A stretch of DNA of 64,000 nucleotides from Eubacteriaceae bacterium (GCA_902362875.1 CABIYF010000004.1:62001-126000), one strand, 5' to 3'; positions 25,664 through 35,229 are shown, counted from the first letter of the stretch. The notes: generated by a model from the letters alone, not told the origin. Numbers and translations are program-made.

Positions 25664-26782
25664 TTAGTAAATATTATCTGTCATCATTCCCCATATGAAA
25701 CAGGCAAGCTCTCTTGCAACGGCTGTTTTTGCAATATTATATTTCTTGCCATCTTTTAGGACCATCTTATAATAGCGCCGTCTCAGACGTTCATTTGCTC
25801 TGTCTGCATAATTGATCACCTGCGGTGAATTCCCTGCCTGTCGTAATCTTAGGACTCTTGATTTATATCCAATCTTTCCACGGGTATAACTTTGTGCTGA
25901 TTCTGTCAACAGTCTGCGTACATGTGTGTTCCCTGCTTTCGTAATGCCAAGTCCGTTTCTGTCATCGCCGCTGGAATGCTGTCCGGGTACCAGTCCAAGA
26001 TACCCTGCAAACTTTCGTGCGGATGCAAAACGCTGAAAATCTCCAACTTCAACGATCACTGATAAAGCAGTGTGTGTCCTGATCCCCAGAAAACAGGTTA
26101 ACTTACTAACAGATTCTTTATACTCTTCTTTAGATGCCAGTTCTTCAATTCTATGATCCAGACGATTCAGTTTATCTGTCAGAGTTGTATAAGTCAGCAG
26201 ATATTCATCCAGAATCTCTTTGTAAAGCCCTACTGGTTTTAATGATCTCAGCCATTTCACATGTTTTTCTGTCCAGTTACCACTTCCATCATACTGATAA
26301 CCCTGACGTAAACAGAAAGAAAGGATCTGTTGTTTGATCTTTTTCAATTCCGCTTTATGATCATCACGCATACGGATGAATTCTTTTGTCTGATTATCTG
26401 TTTCCGTTGGAATATGTACCGGACTGTAATTGTGCTGTGCCAAGGATCTGGCAATGATCTCCGCATCTCTTTTGTCTGTTTTGATCCTTCTTTTGCTGCG
26501 TTGTTCGAGCATTGTAGTTGGTGCAAGGATCACACATTCCACATTGAAACTTTCTAGCTGACGATACAAAGAATATCCAAGGCATCCTGCTTCGTAACCA
26601 CACACGAATCTAGTATCGTCTCCATATATGGTGCGGAGAAATTCAAGATATCTTAATACATTCTTGTAACTGGCTTGTGTTCTTTGATAATGAGATGCCT
26701 TTTCATCTTCATATTTGCAAGAACAAAGAGTAAAACTTTCCTTATGAACGTCCATTCCTACGTAAACTGTGTTATAATTCAT
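25664..26782 (-). CDS. IS110/IS1111 family DEDD transposase
   Basis: This 372-residue transposase has the N-terminal RuvC-like DEDD domain, beginning YVGMDVHKESF and continuing through KTDKRDAEIIA, and a C-terminal Tnp_20 domain with the catalytic Ser region PGQHSSGD and ITKAGNTHVRRLL. It acts with a noncoding bridge RNA in the known family. The ATG at 26782 follows GGAGGTC; the longer frame to 26938 would enter the left noncoding end. It looks intact. Confidence 0.92.
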   Translation of the reverse strand: MNYNTVYVGMDVHKESFTLCSCKYEDEKASHYQRTQASYKNVLRYLEFLRTIYGDDTRFVCGYEAGCLGYSLYRQLESFNVECVILAPTTMLEQRSKRRIKTDKRDAEIIARSLAQHNYSPVHIPTETDNQTKEFIRMRDDHKAELKKIKQQILSFCLRQGYQYDGSGNWTEKHVKWLRSLKPVGLYKEILDEYLLTYTTLTDKLNRLDHRIEELASKEEYKESVSKLTCFLGIRTHTALSVIVEVGDFQRFASARKFAGYLGLVPGQHSSGDDRNGLGITKAGNTHVRRLLTESAQSYTRGKIGYKSRVLRLRQAGNSPQVINYADRANERLRRRYYKMVLKDGKKYNIAKTAVARELACFIWGMMTDNIY

Positions 26783-26944
26783 ATAATGACCTCCAATTTG
26801 TATGCGGTAATCCCTGTTACCATTGATGTGTTTCCAATTCATAGTATACAGGTAAATCCACGATGCTACAAACTTGGGGGTCATTACATATTGTCTCCCT
26901 CGCTGTGAGCCAAAATGCCCACAGCCATGGTCAAACATTCAACC

Positions 26945-27043
26945 ACAGGGCGCTGCGAATTTGTAAAAAACGTACTTAAAATATGCTAATCGTTGCCACC
27001 GGTATATTATAAATATTTCTTGTTATCTTATTTCTGACACATA
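26945..27043. repeat. Right half of the palindromic repeat split by the IS element
   Basis: Inverted partner of 25123-25213 across the IS110-type element. The shared arm includes aaatatttataatataccgg and the gttgccaccggt block. Confidence 0.7.
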
Positions 27044-27054
27044 AAGCGAAAGTC

Positions 27055-27520
27055 TATCGAAATCACTACAGTATGTGTATGTTAAACGATATTAGCTGAT
27101 AATCTTTGTGCTCGTTAACGGAAGCTGAAAGGAATTTATCAACATCGATTTGCAACTTGGCAAACTGAAGTTTGGAAGTCTAAAGCCTTCCATCTACGAA
27201 ATCCAAAATCATCAGCCAATACCGTACAACATACACACCCATAGTGATTTGAATAGCCGTCCGTGTATATGAGAAAAACGAAATAATAATATAAAGGATC
27301 CAGAACCATTGAAATTTTGCCGTCGTTTTGAACGGTTCGCAGCAAATTTGGTCGATTGTTTGAGCATCAAAGACTACTGATTTTAGTATCCTTGAGTGCG
27401 AGTTATCGAAGGAAAGTTTGCGAATCAGCGACCGTTCAAAACGGCGAGCATAAATTTCTGGTCTGGATCTGCTATGCTATTATTTCGTTTTTCTCATATA
27501 CAATGAACGACTATCCAAAT
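27055..27520. repeat. Composite palindromic intergenic repeat, copy A
   Basis: Two adjacent imperfect palindromes. The first (27055-27250) has arms around aatcacta...gtgtgtatgtt. The second (27255-27515) has arms tatatgagaaaaacgaaata near 27266 and its complement near 27482-27501. The whole unit recurs in inverted orientation at 53195-53655. It abuts the glgA stop, so it could act as a 3' hairpin. Short frames inside it look non-coding. Confidence 0.8.
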
Positions 27521-27526
27521 TAAAAT

Positions 27527-29350
27527 TTACCTTGGTGTCAACTCCAAATACATATTCTTATACTGCCATGCACTCGTCTCCCAAGATACATCTTTATTCA
27601 TATCGCGAACGACCATATCATCCCAGTTTGCTCTATTCTCAAAGTAGCAAGTCTTGGCTCTATTGATCGTATCATAAAGAAGTCCGCTTTCATATCGGTC
27701 AAATGTAAATCCATTTCCTGTATTATCAAACATGTTATAAGGCTGAACTGTATCTCTAAGTCCTCCTGTTTCTCTGACTATTGGAATCGCACCGTATCTC
27801 ATAGCGATCAGCTGTGTCAGTCCGCATGGTTCGAATCTTGATGGAACTAAGAGTGCGTCACATCCTGAATAAATATTGTGAGCAACATTTTCATCATAAG
27901 CAATATAGGCACAGAAACTTCCTTTATATTGATTCTCATAAGAACGGAAAGCATCTTCATACCAAGAATCACCCGTACCAAGGACAACTACCTGTGTATT
28001 TCCATCCATCACACCTGGAATTACGTCATTGACCAAATCTAATCCTTTTTGATTTGTAAGACGGGAAATCAGTCCGATCACCATCTTATGTTCATCGACC
28101 TCTAATCCTAAAGATTCCTGCAATGCTTTCTTATTCTTCTTTTTATTTTCGATTGCTGTCTTCGCATCGTAATTTGCTTTTAACAGCTTGTCTGTAGATG
28201 GATTCCAAATGTTAACATCAATACCATTTACAATTCCTCTGATCTTATTTTGATGGTATCTTAAATGCTCTGCAAGACCCTCTCCATATTCTTCTGTCTG
28301 AATCTCTCCGGCATAGGTATTACTTACGGTTGTAATTCTATTACAGTAGGTGATTCCACCTTTTAGCATATTCGCATCCAGCCAGTTCTGTGTCAGGCAG
28401 TCTTTATTGAATACATAATCTGGAAGTCCTGACCAGTATTGGATCATTTTTCTGTCATAGATACCTTGGAATTTTAAATTATGTATCGTAAGTACTGCAC
28501 TTGCACGTCCTACGTTTGTATCTTTAAAGAATGTTCTCAGGTAAAGTGGTACGAGTGCTGCCTGCCAGTCGTGGCAATGTACTACATCAGGAACCCAATC
28601 CAGATAATTCAGTGCCGCCAATGCTGCCTTGGAAAAATAGCAGAACTTTGGAATATCGTCGATTAGATTCGTATATGGATTACCCCAAGAGAAGAATTCT
28701 TCATTATCAATAAAATCATACACAACACCGTCTTCCTGATATTCCATAATACCGACATAATATTGTCTTCCGTCGGAGCAGAGATCCATATAAAAAGATC
28801 CTTTATACTCCATCTTTTCTTGGTATTCCCAAGGAATACATTTGTATCTTGGAAGAATGACTTTCACATCTACATTTAATTTTGCAAGGCTCTTTGGAAG
28901 TGCAGACATAACATCTCCAAGTCCTCCTGTTTTCACAAATGGATAGCATTCTGAGCCAATGAAAACGACACTTCTTCTTGGTCCAAGATCTGCATATTCT
29001 TTTGGCTGTTCCTGCTCTACAGGTGCTTCTTCTTTAACAACTGCTTCTTGCTTAGCTGAAACAGTTTCTTTTTTTGTAGTGGAGGCAGCTGTCTTTTTCT
29101 TAGCTGTCTTTTCTACTGTTGAAGCAACAACTTTTTTCTCTTCTGTCTCTTTTACTACTGGAGCAACTTCTTTTTTCTCCTCTGTCTTCTTTGCTGCTGG
29201 AGCAGCTACAGTTTTTTCATCCGTATTCTCTACTGTTGAAACAACAGCTTTTTCTGTATCCGTATTCTTTGCTGCTGAAACAGCAGCTTTTTTCGTTCTA
29301 GTTTTTGCATTCGCTTTTGTCTTACTTCTTGTTCTGGTTTTTCTGCTCAT
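27527..29350 (-). CDS. glgA: Glycogen synthase (ADP-glucose type) with Lys/Ala-rich N-terminal extension
   Basis: This GT5 glycogen synthase has 607 residues; usual length is about 480. The catalytic part starts near residue 126 (VVFIGSECYPFVKTGGLGDV, with the KTGGL ADP-glucose motif) and includes HCHDWQA, TVSNTYAGEI, the C-domain ISRLTNQKGLD and PSRFEPCGLTQL. Residues 1-125 are low-complexity Lys/Ala/Thr/Glu with repeated units of the type EKKxVAxxVxKTxEKK, like histone H1 tails. The ATG at 29350 has GGGAGG upstream, so the tail is probably translated. No other glg gene is adjacent. Confidence 0.93.
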   Translation of the reverse strand: MSRKTRTRSKTKANAKTRTKKAAVSAAKNTDTEKAVVSTVENTDEKTVAAPAAKKTEEKKEVAPVVKETEEKKVVASTVEKTAKKKTAASTTKKETVSAKQEAVVKEEAPVEQEQPKEYADLGPRRSVVFIGSECYPFVKTGGLGDVMSALPKSLAKLNVDVKVILPRYKCIPWEYQEKMEYKGSFYMDLCSDGRQYYVGIMEYQEDGVVYDFIDNEEFFSWGNPYTNLIDDIPKFCYFSKAALAALNYLDWVPDVVHCHDWQAALVPLYLRTFFKDTNVGRASAVLTIHNLKFQGIYDRKMIQYWSGLPDYVFNKDCLTQNWLDANMLKGGITYCNRITTVSNTYAGEIQTEEYGEGLAEHLRYHQNKIRGIVNGIDVNIWNPSTDKLLKANYDAKTAIENKKKNKKALQESLGLEVDEHKMVIGLISRLTNQKGLDLVNDVIPGVMDGNTQVVVLGTGDSWYEDAFRSYENQYKGSFCAYIAYDENVAHNIYSGCDALLVPSRFEPCGLTQLIAMRYGAIPIVRETGGLRDTVQPYNMFDNTGNGFTFDRYESGLLYDTINRAKTCYFENRANWDDMVVRDMNKDVSWETSAWQYKNMYLELTPR

Positions 29351-29432
29351 ATTGGCCTCCCATCTGCAACATAAGTCCTGTACTTTGTAATAAATTTGAT
29401 GATATTCTCATCTATATTTTTATTATATCACA

Positions 29433-29484
29433 AAAATAACGGCACTGTATATCACTTTAGTAATATACAATACCGTTATTAAAA
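29433..29484. terminator. Bidirectional terminator, repeated hairpin copy 1
   Basis: An imperfect stem (aataacggcactgtatat with atatacaataccgttatt) lies between the glgA 5' side and the XRE gene 3' end. It is almost identical to 59976-60022. Confidence 0.7.
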
Positions 29485-29491
29485 ACATTAT

Positions 29492-29953
29492 TTATCGAAC
29501 GATCATCTTTGTTACTAATTGTGCAACCGGGCAGAGCACTCCTGCAAAATTTTCTGATATTCCAGCCTTCTCACTTAGTCCTGCCAAAGCAATTAATACT
29601 ACTGGAGATGCTATACATAATGAAACGCCAAAAGCTACGATTGGTACTGTCTTCTTTCTATGACTGATAAAGTCATTTGCTTCTTCCATTGTAACTTTTC
29701 TTACGTTCTTTGCATTTTCTGTCGTTTCAAAGTCTGTTATATTCTGTGTCGTTTCTATTTCATCTTTTAATAAATAATCTGTTGTGACTCCAAAAATCTC
29801 TGCCAACTTTAAAACCCTGTTTAGATCCGGCACTGACTGGGCACTTTCCCATTTTGAAACGGACTGTCTTGAAACTGATAATTTCTCTGCCAGTTCTTCC
29901 TGACTCCAGCCATTTTTCTTTCTCTGCTCTGCTATTTTCTCTGCTAAAATCAT
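29492..29953 (-). CDS. XRE-family regulator with C-terminal membrane segment
   Basis: The protein has 153 residues. An N-terminal helix-turn-helix (residues 5-60) contains [23 protein letters not shown] linker follows, then a hydrophobic segment near residues 103-125 ([21 protein letters not shown]). Longer relatives of this type carry a larger membrane domain, so the short C-terminus ending KMIVR may be truncated. It may regulate its own expression; no target operon is adjacent. Confidence 0.75.
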   Translation of the reverse strand: MILAEKIAEQRKKNGWSQEELAEKLSVSRQSVSKWESAQSVPDLNRVLKLAEIFGVTTDYLLKDEIETTQNITDFETTENAKNVRKVTMEEANDFISHRKKTVPIVAFGVSLCIASPVVLIALAGLSEKAGISENFAGVLCPVAQLVTKMIVR

Positions 29954-30096
29954 ATTTTCTTTCCTTTCTGTTCGAACATCTTGATTTTACCATAACTGGC
30001 TGGTTACAAGCTATATAGCCGTCTTGGAAATTTGTCAACTGGTGGTTGCAACCATGAATATTGGACTATTTTCTATAATAAATGCAGGCAATTGCA

Positions 30097-30166
30097 TTGA
30101 ATACTGACCTGCTGCATATTATAATAATTTATATAGGATCACAAGTGTATGTTAGCACAAACTAAC
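30097..30166 (+). promoter_or_regulatory. Promoter and operator upstream of the BAAT-type gene
   Basis: TTGAAT (30097-30102) and TATAAT (30120-30125) are 17 bases apart. Downstream, gttagcacaaactaac (30151-30166) is a GTTAG-N6-CTAAC palindrome also found at 33289-33304. Confidence 0.6.
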
Positions 30167-30196
30167 TTATGACATAAGTAGAGAAGAGATGTCCCC

Positions 30197-30947
30197 ATGT
30201 TTTTAAGAAATTAACCAAATATGAACCTGCAAAACGTTTCAATATCCGTGATCATGGTTTCCATGGAAGTTATTACAAACCAAAACAAGATCTCTTTCCC
30301 GGAAAAGTCATGGTCATATTTGGTGGTTCTGCCGGCAGTTTTACACTTACCGAAATGACTGCGGAAAAATTCTATGAAGCCGGGATGAATGTAATGGCAG
30401 TTGCTTATCGTGATGTGGAGGGTGCTCCTTCCACACTTTCTGGTATTCCAGTAGAACTAATTGCAAATGCTGTATATTGGTGTAAAGAAAATGTGGCAGA
30501 AAAAATTGGTATCTGGGGAATTTCTCTAGGTGGTCAGCTTGCATTGTTTCTTGGAAGTTTATATAACAATCTGATTTCTTGTGTTGTTGCTATCAATCCG
30601 ATGCATTTCTTGCAACAGGGAATGTCGTCTTTTAAGAAAATGGAATTTGAAGACTGCTCCTGCTTTACTTTTGAAGGGAAGGATCTGTTTTACTGCTCAG
30701 TGCAGGAATGGACTGTCTGCTTCCTTCTGAATTGATCTGCCAAACGATAGAAAACCGTTTGATCAAAAATCAATTTTCTTATCCACTGGAACATCATAAT
30801 TATGAAATTGCCAGTCACTATCTGCTTCCAATCAAACCAATGACTGCAAAAATGTTTCGGGTAGAGCGCAAGCAATCTGCTGAATGTGATCGTAACAGAG
30901 AGGTTGCATGGCAAGACACCTTACATTTTTTAAAAGAAAAATGGTAA
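30197..30947 (+). pseudogene. BAAT-type acyl hydrolase/acyltransferase gene, frameshifted
   Basis: Fragments of an alpha/beta hydrolase resembling the C-terminal domain of bile acid-CoA acyltransferase/acyl-CoA thioesterase. The reading KKLTKYEPAKRFNIRDHGFHG joins to VIFGGSAGS and IWGISLGGQLAL (nucleophile elbow Gly-x-Ser-x-Gly) but has no in-frame ATG: the ATG at 30197 is out of phase within a T5 run. A second shift near 30700 moves the C-terminus (CLLPSELICQTIENRL...) to another frame. At least two lesions make it inactive. Confidence 0.75.
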
Positions 30948-30950
30948 TTA

Positions 30951-30977
30951 AAAAAGCCCTTTATTTGAGGGCTTTTT
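30951..30977. terminator. Terminator
   Basis: Arms aaaaagccct (30951-30960) and agggcttttt (30968-30977) lie just after the BAAT-type stop and before the convergent small gene. Confidence 0.8.
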
Positions 30978-30992
30978 ATAATCGTATTTCTA

Positions 30993-31259
30993 TTATCTAG
31001 GCGAATTCCACATAACTGCCTTTGCTTTGTCTAAGTCTTTTCTCGCTACGAAAATTTCATACTGTATAGACTGTGCCGCAGGATTGCCCACACTTCCGAA
31101 GTTTCCACGAAGTGTTCCAGTTCCTGCCCATTCTCCTAAATGATTGTATGTTTTGTATTTGTACTTAATCCTTTCCCGATCCAAGATGTCCCTGATCGCA
31201 TTAAATTGCACCATATCTGTTCCGATCCATAAGCTTTCTGAATTAAATATTGTAAGCAT
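30993..31259 (-). CDS. Small DUF2007-like protein
   Basis: This gene encodes 88 residues when started at the ATG at 31259 behind GGGAGAG; the frame is open to 31286. The layout (LTIFNSESLWIG, then FNAIRDILDRERIKYKYK, then a YEIFVARKDLDKA end) resembles DUF2007-type signalling proteins with a short ferredoxin-like fold. Function unknown. It follows the zinc-ribbon gene on the same strand, about 70 bases downstream. Confidence 0.65.
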   Translation of the reverse strand: MLTIFNSESLWIGTDMVQFNAIRDILDRERIKYKYKTYNHLGEWAGTGTLRGNFGSVGNPAAQSIQYEIFVARKDLDKAKAVMWNSPR

Positions 31260-31331
31260 ACTTCTCTCCCTTCTTGCAAATTCCAAATTTGTTTAACTGG
31301 ATTTGCAGCCCTCTTGTGAAAAATTTCATTC

Positions 31332-31532
31332 CTATTCTTCCTGCTGCTCATAATCAATGATAATCTTCTTACAATCCTCACATCTATAAGCAACACTTTC
31401 GTATTCCAATGGTTGATCTGCAAACCATGCTGAATCAATTGCTAATACCCTCTTTTTTCTGTTCCATCCAAGACCATGCCTTGACTGGATATATCCTTTT
31501 TCCATTTCTTTGTTACAATATGGACACTTCAT
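31332..31532 (-). CDS. Zinc-ribbon protein (DUF6487-like)
   Basis: The protein has 66 residues with two Cys pairs, CPYC near the start and CEDC near the end, bracketing GYIQSRHGLGW. It is a small zinc ribbon typical of DUF6487. The ATG at 31532 is placed 7 bases from AAAGGAGGGG; a GTG two codons earlier is possible. Function unknown. Confidence 0.75.
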   Translation of the reverse strand: MKCPYCNKEMEKGYIQSRHGLGWNRKKRVLAIDSAWFADQPLEYESVAYRCEDCKKIIIDYEQQEE

Positions 31533-31620
31533 CGGCACCCCTCCTTTTGTAGCATGTCAAAGTTTCTTTTAATCTTTCGATTAATTACTTATATTTTACC
31601 ACAAATTCCTTCTTATTAGT

Positions 31621-32409
31621 TTATTTTTTCCCATAAATAATCCCCATTCCACTGATCATCCATGGTGTTGTTACAAATCCCGGAATAAAGTCTAACTTCT
31701 TTTCCAAATTTCCTATGTAATGAACTTCTGAAATGCCTTCTTCTTTTAAAATCTTAACAAATTTCTCCATATCTCCATATAATGCTTTCTGTGAAAACAT
31801 ATCTTGAAAAGAAAATACACCGCCTTTTTTCACAACTCTCAGTGCTTCTTTTACAACATCCCGTTTATCTTTTGCTGTCCGTACCTCGTGAAATACAAAA
31901 TTGCTCACTGCTGCATCAAATGTCTCATCTGGAAAATCCAGTTTTGCTGCATCTCCTTTTTGAAAAGAGATATGGTCTGCAACGCCTTCAATCTTTGCAT
32001 TTTTCTCACACTGCTCTTTTGCATAATTCCATTCCACACCCCAATAATCCATCGCTGTGATCCGTGCTTTTGGAAATGCTTTAGCACAACGAACAGTAAG
32101 TGCTGCTGCTCCGCATCCGATGTCTAGAAGTTTCCCTTCGCCATCCCAGTCAAGATGTTTTACCAGATGCTCATGAACCCCTGCCATCATATTCCCTTTT
32201 CCAAATGCAAATGTCTCATGGCAGATCAACATATAAACTGCCATTACCATAGTTAAAATACATAAAACTCCCACTGCAATTGCAATAACAGTTTTGCCTA
32301 AAAGTACTTGTACAGCCACCGCAATGATGCCCAAAATAATTGTTGCTCCAAACAACATATACAAAGCCTTTTCTGGCACCCAGTTTCCATAATTTGCTTT
32401 TTCTTTCAT
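31621..32409 (-). CDS. SAM-dependent methyltransferase with membrane anchor
   Basis: This 262-residue protein has two hydrophobic helices near residues 15-36 and 42-62, then a class I methyltransferase domain with LLDIGCGAAALTVRCAK (motif I) and the acidic MDYWG. Later motifs include FDAAVSNFVFHEV and LRVVKKGGVFSFQD. The substrate is unknown; a lipid or membrane-bound molecule is a reasonable guess from the anchor. It starts 36 bases after the hydrolase gene and probably shares its promoter. Confidence 0.82.
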   Translation of the reverse strand: MKEKANYGNWVPEKALYMLFGATIILGIIAVAVQVLLGKTVIAIAVGVLCILTMVMAVYMLICHETFAFGKGNMMAGVHEHLVKHLDWDGEGKLLDIGCGAAALTVRCAKAFPKARITAMDYWGVEWNYAKEQCEKNAKIEGVADHISFQKGDAAKLDFPDETFDAAVSNFVFHEVRTAKDKRDVVKEALRVVKKGGVFSFQDMFSQKALYGDMEKFVKILKEEGISEVHYIGNLEKKLDFIPGFVTTPWMISGMGIIYGKK

Positions 32410-32445
32410 CTTTCTTTCCTCCTATATAAAAATATATGTACATAA

Positions 32446-33189
32446 CTAATCCGTACAAATAACTGTATCCAACATCTTAGCAAAACCTTCTGGATCAAGA
32501 ATCTGCATCTGCATATGATTCTCATTTTGAAATACCGGAAAATGACTGTGCGGACATGCATTCTTTACAGCATCCCGGTATTTATAATGTTCCTCGATGC
32601 TTCCAAATTCAAAGAAAATGGTTCTTTGAATCTCTTCTGATAACTTTGGAAATTCTTTATCTTCCAAGCTGTCCATCATCTGTCGATATAGATTTTTATA
32701 CCGAAGGTTTTTCCCTGCTTCAATAAAATATGGTTTTATACTTTCTTCACTGCACCACATAATTTTGCTCAAAGTCGCTCCTTTGCTCCAATAAAGGCTC
32801 TTGATCGCCAGATACAAAAAAGGAACCATGATCTTCCTTGTCAATCTAGAAATTTGTGCAAATTGACCACCATCAAAAAAAGTATGCTCAATTGGGATTT
32901 TCGTCTGCGAAAGAAATGTAAGTCCTAAATCCGCTCCGATCGATGAAGCAACAACAAGCGTTATTTTTTCTATTCCTTGCTTCTGAAGATACTCTTCTAT
33001 CTGATGAATTTCATCTTGTTTACTTTGATATTTTTGATTCTGGCAATAAACCGTCGATGTCGGCATCACACAGAAATATTTATCTTTTAAATAATCTGCT
33101 ACTCTGTAGCTGCTTTCTCCGATTACCCCCATTGCATGGAAAAATAATATGACTGGTTTTTTCTTGTTTCCCATCGTTTGAAACTTCAT
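32446..33189 (-). CDS. Alpha/beta hydrolase
   Basis: This 247-residue hydrolase has the fold's first strand as VILFFHAMGV and a nucleophile elbow ASSIGADLG near residue 85. A His candidate lies in NENHMQMQIL near the end. The ATG at 33189 is best placed from AGGAGG; ATGs at 33195 and 33207 are too close to it or precede it. It is the first gene after a promoter with a GTTAG-N6-CTAAC operator and is followed by the methyltransferase. The regulator that binds this site is not encoded nearby. Confidence 0.8.
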   Translation of the reverse strand: MKFQTMGNKKKPVILFFHAMGVIGESSYRVADYLKDKYFCVMPTSTVYCQNQKYQSKQDEIHQIEEYLQKQGIEKITLVVASSIGADLGLTFLSQTKIPIEHTFFDGGQFAQISRLTRKIMVPFLYLAIKSLYWSKGATLSKIMWCSEESIKPYFIEAGKNLRYKNLYRQMMDSLEDKEFPKLSEEIQRTIFFEFGSIEEHYKYRDAVKNACPHSHFPVFQNENHMQMQILDPEGFAKMLDTVICTD

Positions 33190-33286
33190 TTTCATATTCC
33201 TCCTCATAAGAAAATATGTTTCATACTAGAAAAAGTCTACCGTTTATTCTACAGTAGACTTGTCTGGTTTTTCTTATTATGTCTTT

Positions 33287-33315
33287 ATGTTAGCATAGAC
33301 TAACTATTTTGTCAA
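33287..33315 (-). promoter_or_regulatory. Promoter with embedded operator for the hydrolase-methyltransferase pair
   Basis: On the minus strand TTGACA (33310-33315) and TAACAT (33287-33292) have a 17-base spacer. The palindrome gttagcatagactaac (33289-33304) covers the spacer and -10, the classic placement for a repressor site. Confidence 0.65.
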
Positions 33316-33779
33316 TTCTATTCGTTTATCCATATACCGCATCAACCTATTGCACCATATTCATATCAAGTCTTATATCATTTTTTGTGAATATCTTATA
33401 TTCTACCTGGGAACATTTAAAACTCTTATTTTTTCCCATGCTGTTTCTCACAATTTTGGAATATTTTCTGCATACAAAACCTCTTCCTGATAACTTTCTG
33501 CAATCCCGTACTCTAGGAATTCTTGCTGGAATGGGGTTCATTGTCTCTGGATTTTATACGATTCAGGGAGTTCTTGGGAAAAACTATGGTTTTCTTAATA
33601 TTTTGCTGTATTATATAGCTGTTATATTTAGTTTGTATGTCGAAAATAGAATCCAACAAAATAAAAATTTTAGCTTTCCTAAATCTTTTGCAATCATTTT
33701 ATTAAGTTTAATCACCATTTGTTTTTTCTTATTTACTTATTTTCCACCGAATATTGGAATTTTTATAAGTCCCGTATAA
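33309..33779 (+). pseudogene. DUF6512-like membrane protein, 5' truncated
   Basis: About 150 codons with four or more hydrophobic helices. STWEHLKLLFFPM is the diagnostic stretch of DUF6512-type membrane proteins, normally preceded by another 40 residues and helices. Here the upstream part does not continue the family, and the frame begins at a TTG inside the neighbouring promoter. No ribosome site is visible. It is probably a remnant. Confidence 0.55.
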
Positions 33780-33821
33780 TCTTTATGAAACAAGCTGATA
33801 TCTAAAACAGGCAGCCAGATT

Positions 33822-35086
33822 TTACTCGTCTGACTGCCCATAAATACTTACTTTACATCGTTTCTTATAACATACGATTCCATATTTTAAAATTCGTTCC
33901 ATGCCTTCATCACGAAGTTCTTCCTCATACCTCGTGTCTTCAATCTGCTTTAATGCTTCCTTGCATCCTACATCCAAATCTCCATCATGTGCATATTTTA
34001 CTTCTATAATAATACCAGTATCATCATCTGTTTCAATCATGATATCACTGTATCCATCTCCTGCTTCACGATTTGAAAATACTGCCCACTGCTCTTTCAT
34101 TCCAAGAATTCCAAGCAAAATTCCATGAAAGAAATTTTCTTTTAGATTCTTTCTTGCAAATGTATCACGAATACTGATCGTCTTTTTCAGATATGCAGTA
34201 AAATATTCCTCTACTTTTGGTGCATTTCCCTGCTGCAATGCATCACAGAGAAGTCCTAATGTTTCTCCATCTTTTGCAACATTTGCTTTTAACCAATTCA
34301 TGATCTGTGATGTATAAATATTACGAATCTCCATATTCGGGATTACAAGACGAAATCTATTGCCCTCTGCCCTTCCACGCTGTGTGAGATAACCTGTTGT
34401 AAACAAAACACTCCAGATATTATCAATACTTGTATACATTTCTTCATATGTTAATTCCTGATGAAGTTCTTTTATGATCTCTTCTCCTGCTACCAATCGC
34501 TCAATCTCTCGCTTTGTTGTCAGATTGTCCGTTTTCTCGATAATCTTTTTTACAATATCATTACTGCTTGTATTCATCCAGTAATTCTGCGGTTCTATCG
34601 CTGGATCTGCCAGAAGTTTTCTGCAATGGCAGATCACATCCCATGGACAATATACATCTACATTTCCAAAATGATATCCGTCATACCAATTTTTGATTGA
34701 TTCATAATGGTTAGACAATTCATAATCTTCCAAAAGTTTTTTGACTTCTTCATCTGTAAATCCGAAGTATTCATCGAACTCTACATCTGTAATAGACATG
34801 ATATTAAAATTACGGGGAATTTTTGCATATACTTTTCGCATAACGCTTCTTCTTTTGTAACTTTCAAACCATCGAATAGTTTTCTATCACTATGAATTGA
34901 AAAGAAATTCTTTAACATACTCATATTCAGGGATTTTCCAAAACGTCTTGGTCGTGTGAATAATGTCACTTCTGATTGATTTTTTAACAATTCTATGATC
35001 AGACCTGTTTTATCTATATAATAATAGTCTTCTTGTATCATTTTTTCAAAATTTTCAATTCCTAGAGGAAGCATCTTTTTGTGCAT
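33822..35086 (-). pseudogene. AAA-ATPase-like/PD-(D/E)XK (DUF1703 type) gene with internal deletion and frameshift
   Basis: The 5' frame (35086-34781) encodes the N-terminal AAA-like part with LFTRPRRFGKSL. The 3' frame (to 33822) holds DEYFGFTDEEV, NWYDGYHFG and the C-terminal nuclease core GIIIEVKYA. The two overlap out of frame near 34800. Compared with intact 550-580-residue relatives, about 150 residues, including the ATPase Walker B region, are missing between KYMQKFPVI and NFNIMSITD. Confidence 0.8.
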
Positions 35087-35229
35087 GTTTATTTCCTCCT
35101 TTCATCTCACTACTTCTACTATTAATCTTTATCCTATTATCAGGATGGATATTTATTTTAGTATAGCAGATTTTGCAGATATTTCCTATATATAATCATG
35201 ACCCTCTTATCGATATTAATTGCTGTAAT

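Larger units (their letters stand above)
25223..26905 (-). mobile_element. IS110 family element, IS1111-like
   Basis: The element contains one transposase gene, a roughly 410-base noncoding stretch after it and a shorter one before it. A 13-base subterminal inverted repeat, atatgtaatgacc (25235-25247) and ggtcattacatat (26879-26891), lies just inside the presumed ends. Subterminal rather than terminal repeats are characteristic of the IS1111 group. Exact ends are uncertain by 10-20 bases. Confidence 0.75.

Noticed and set aside
27139-27345. 68-codon frame in copy A of the composite repeat
   Set aside because: It crosses two different palindromes and has no homologous frame in copy B.
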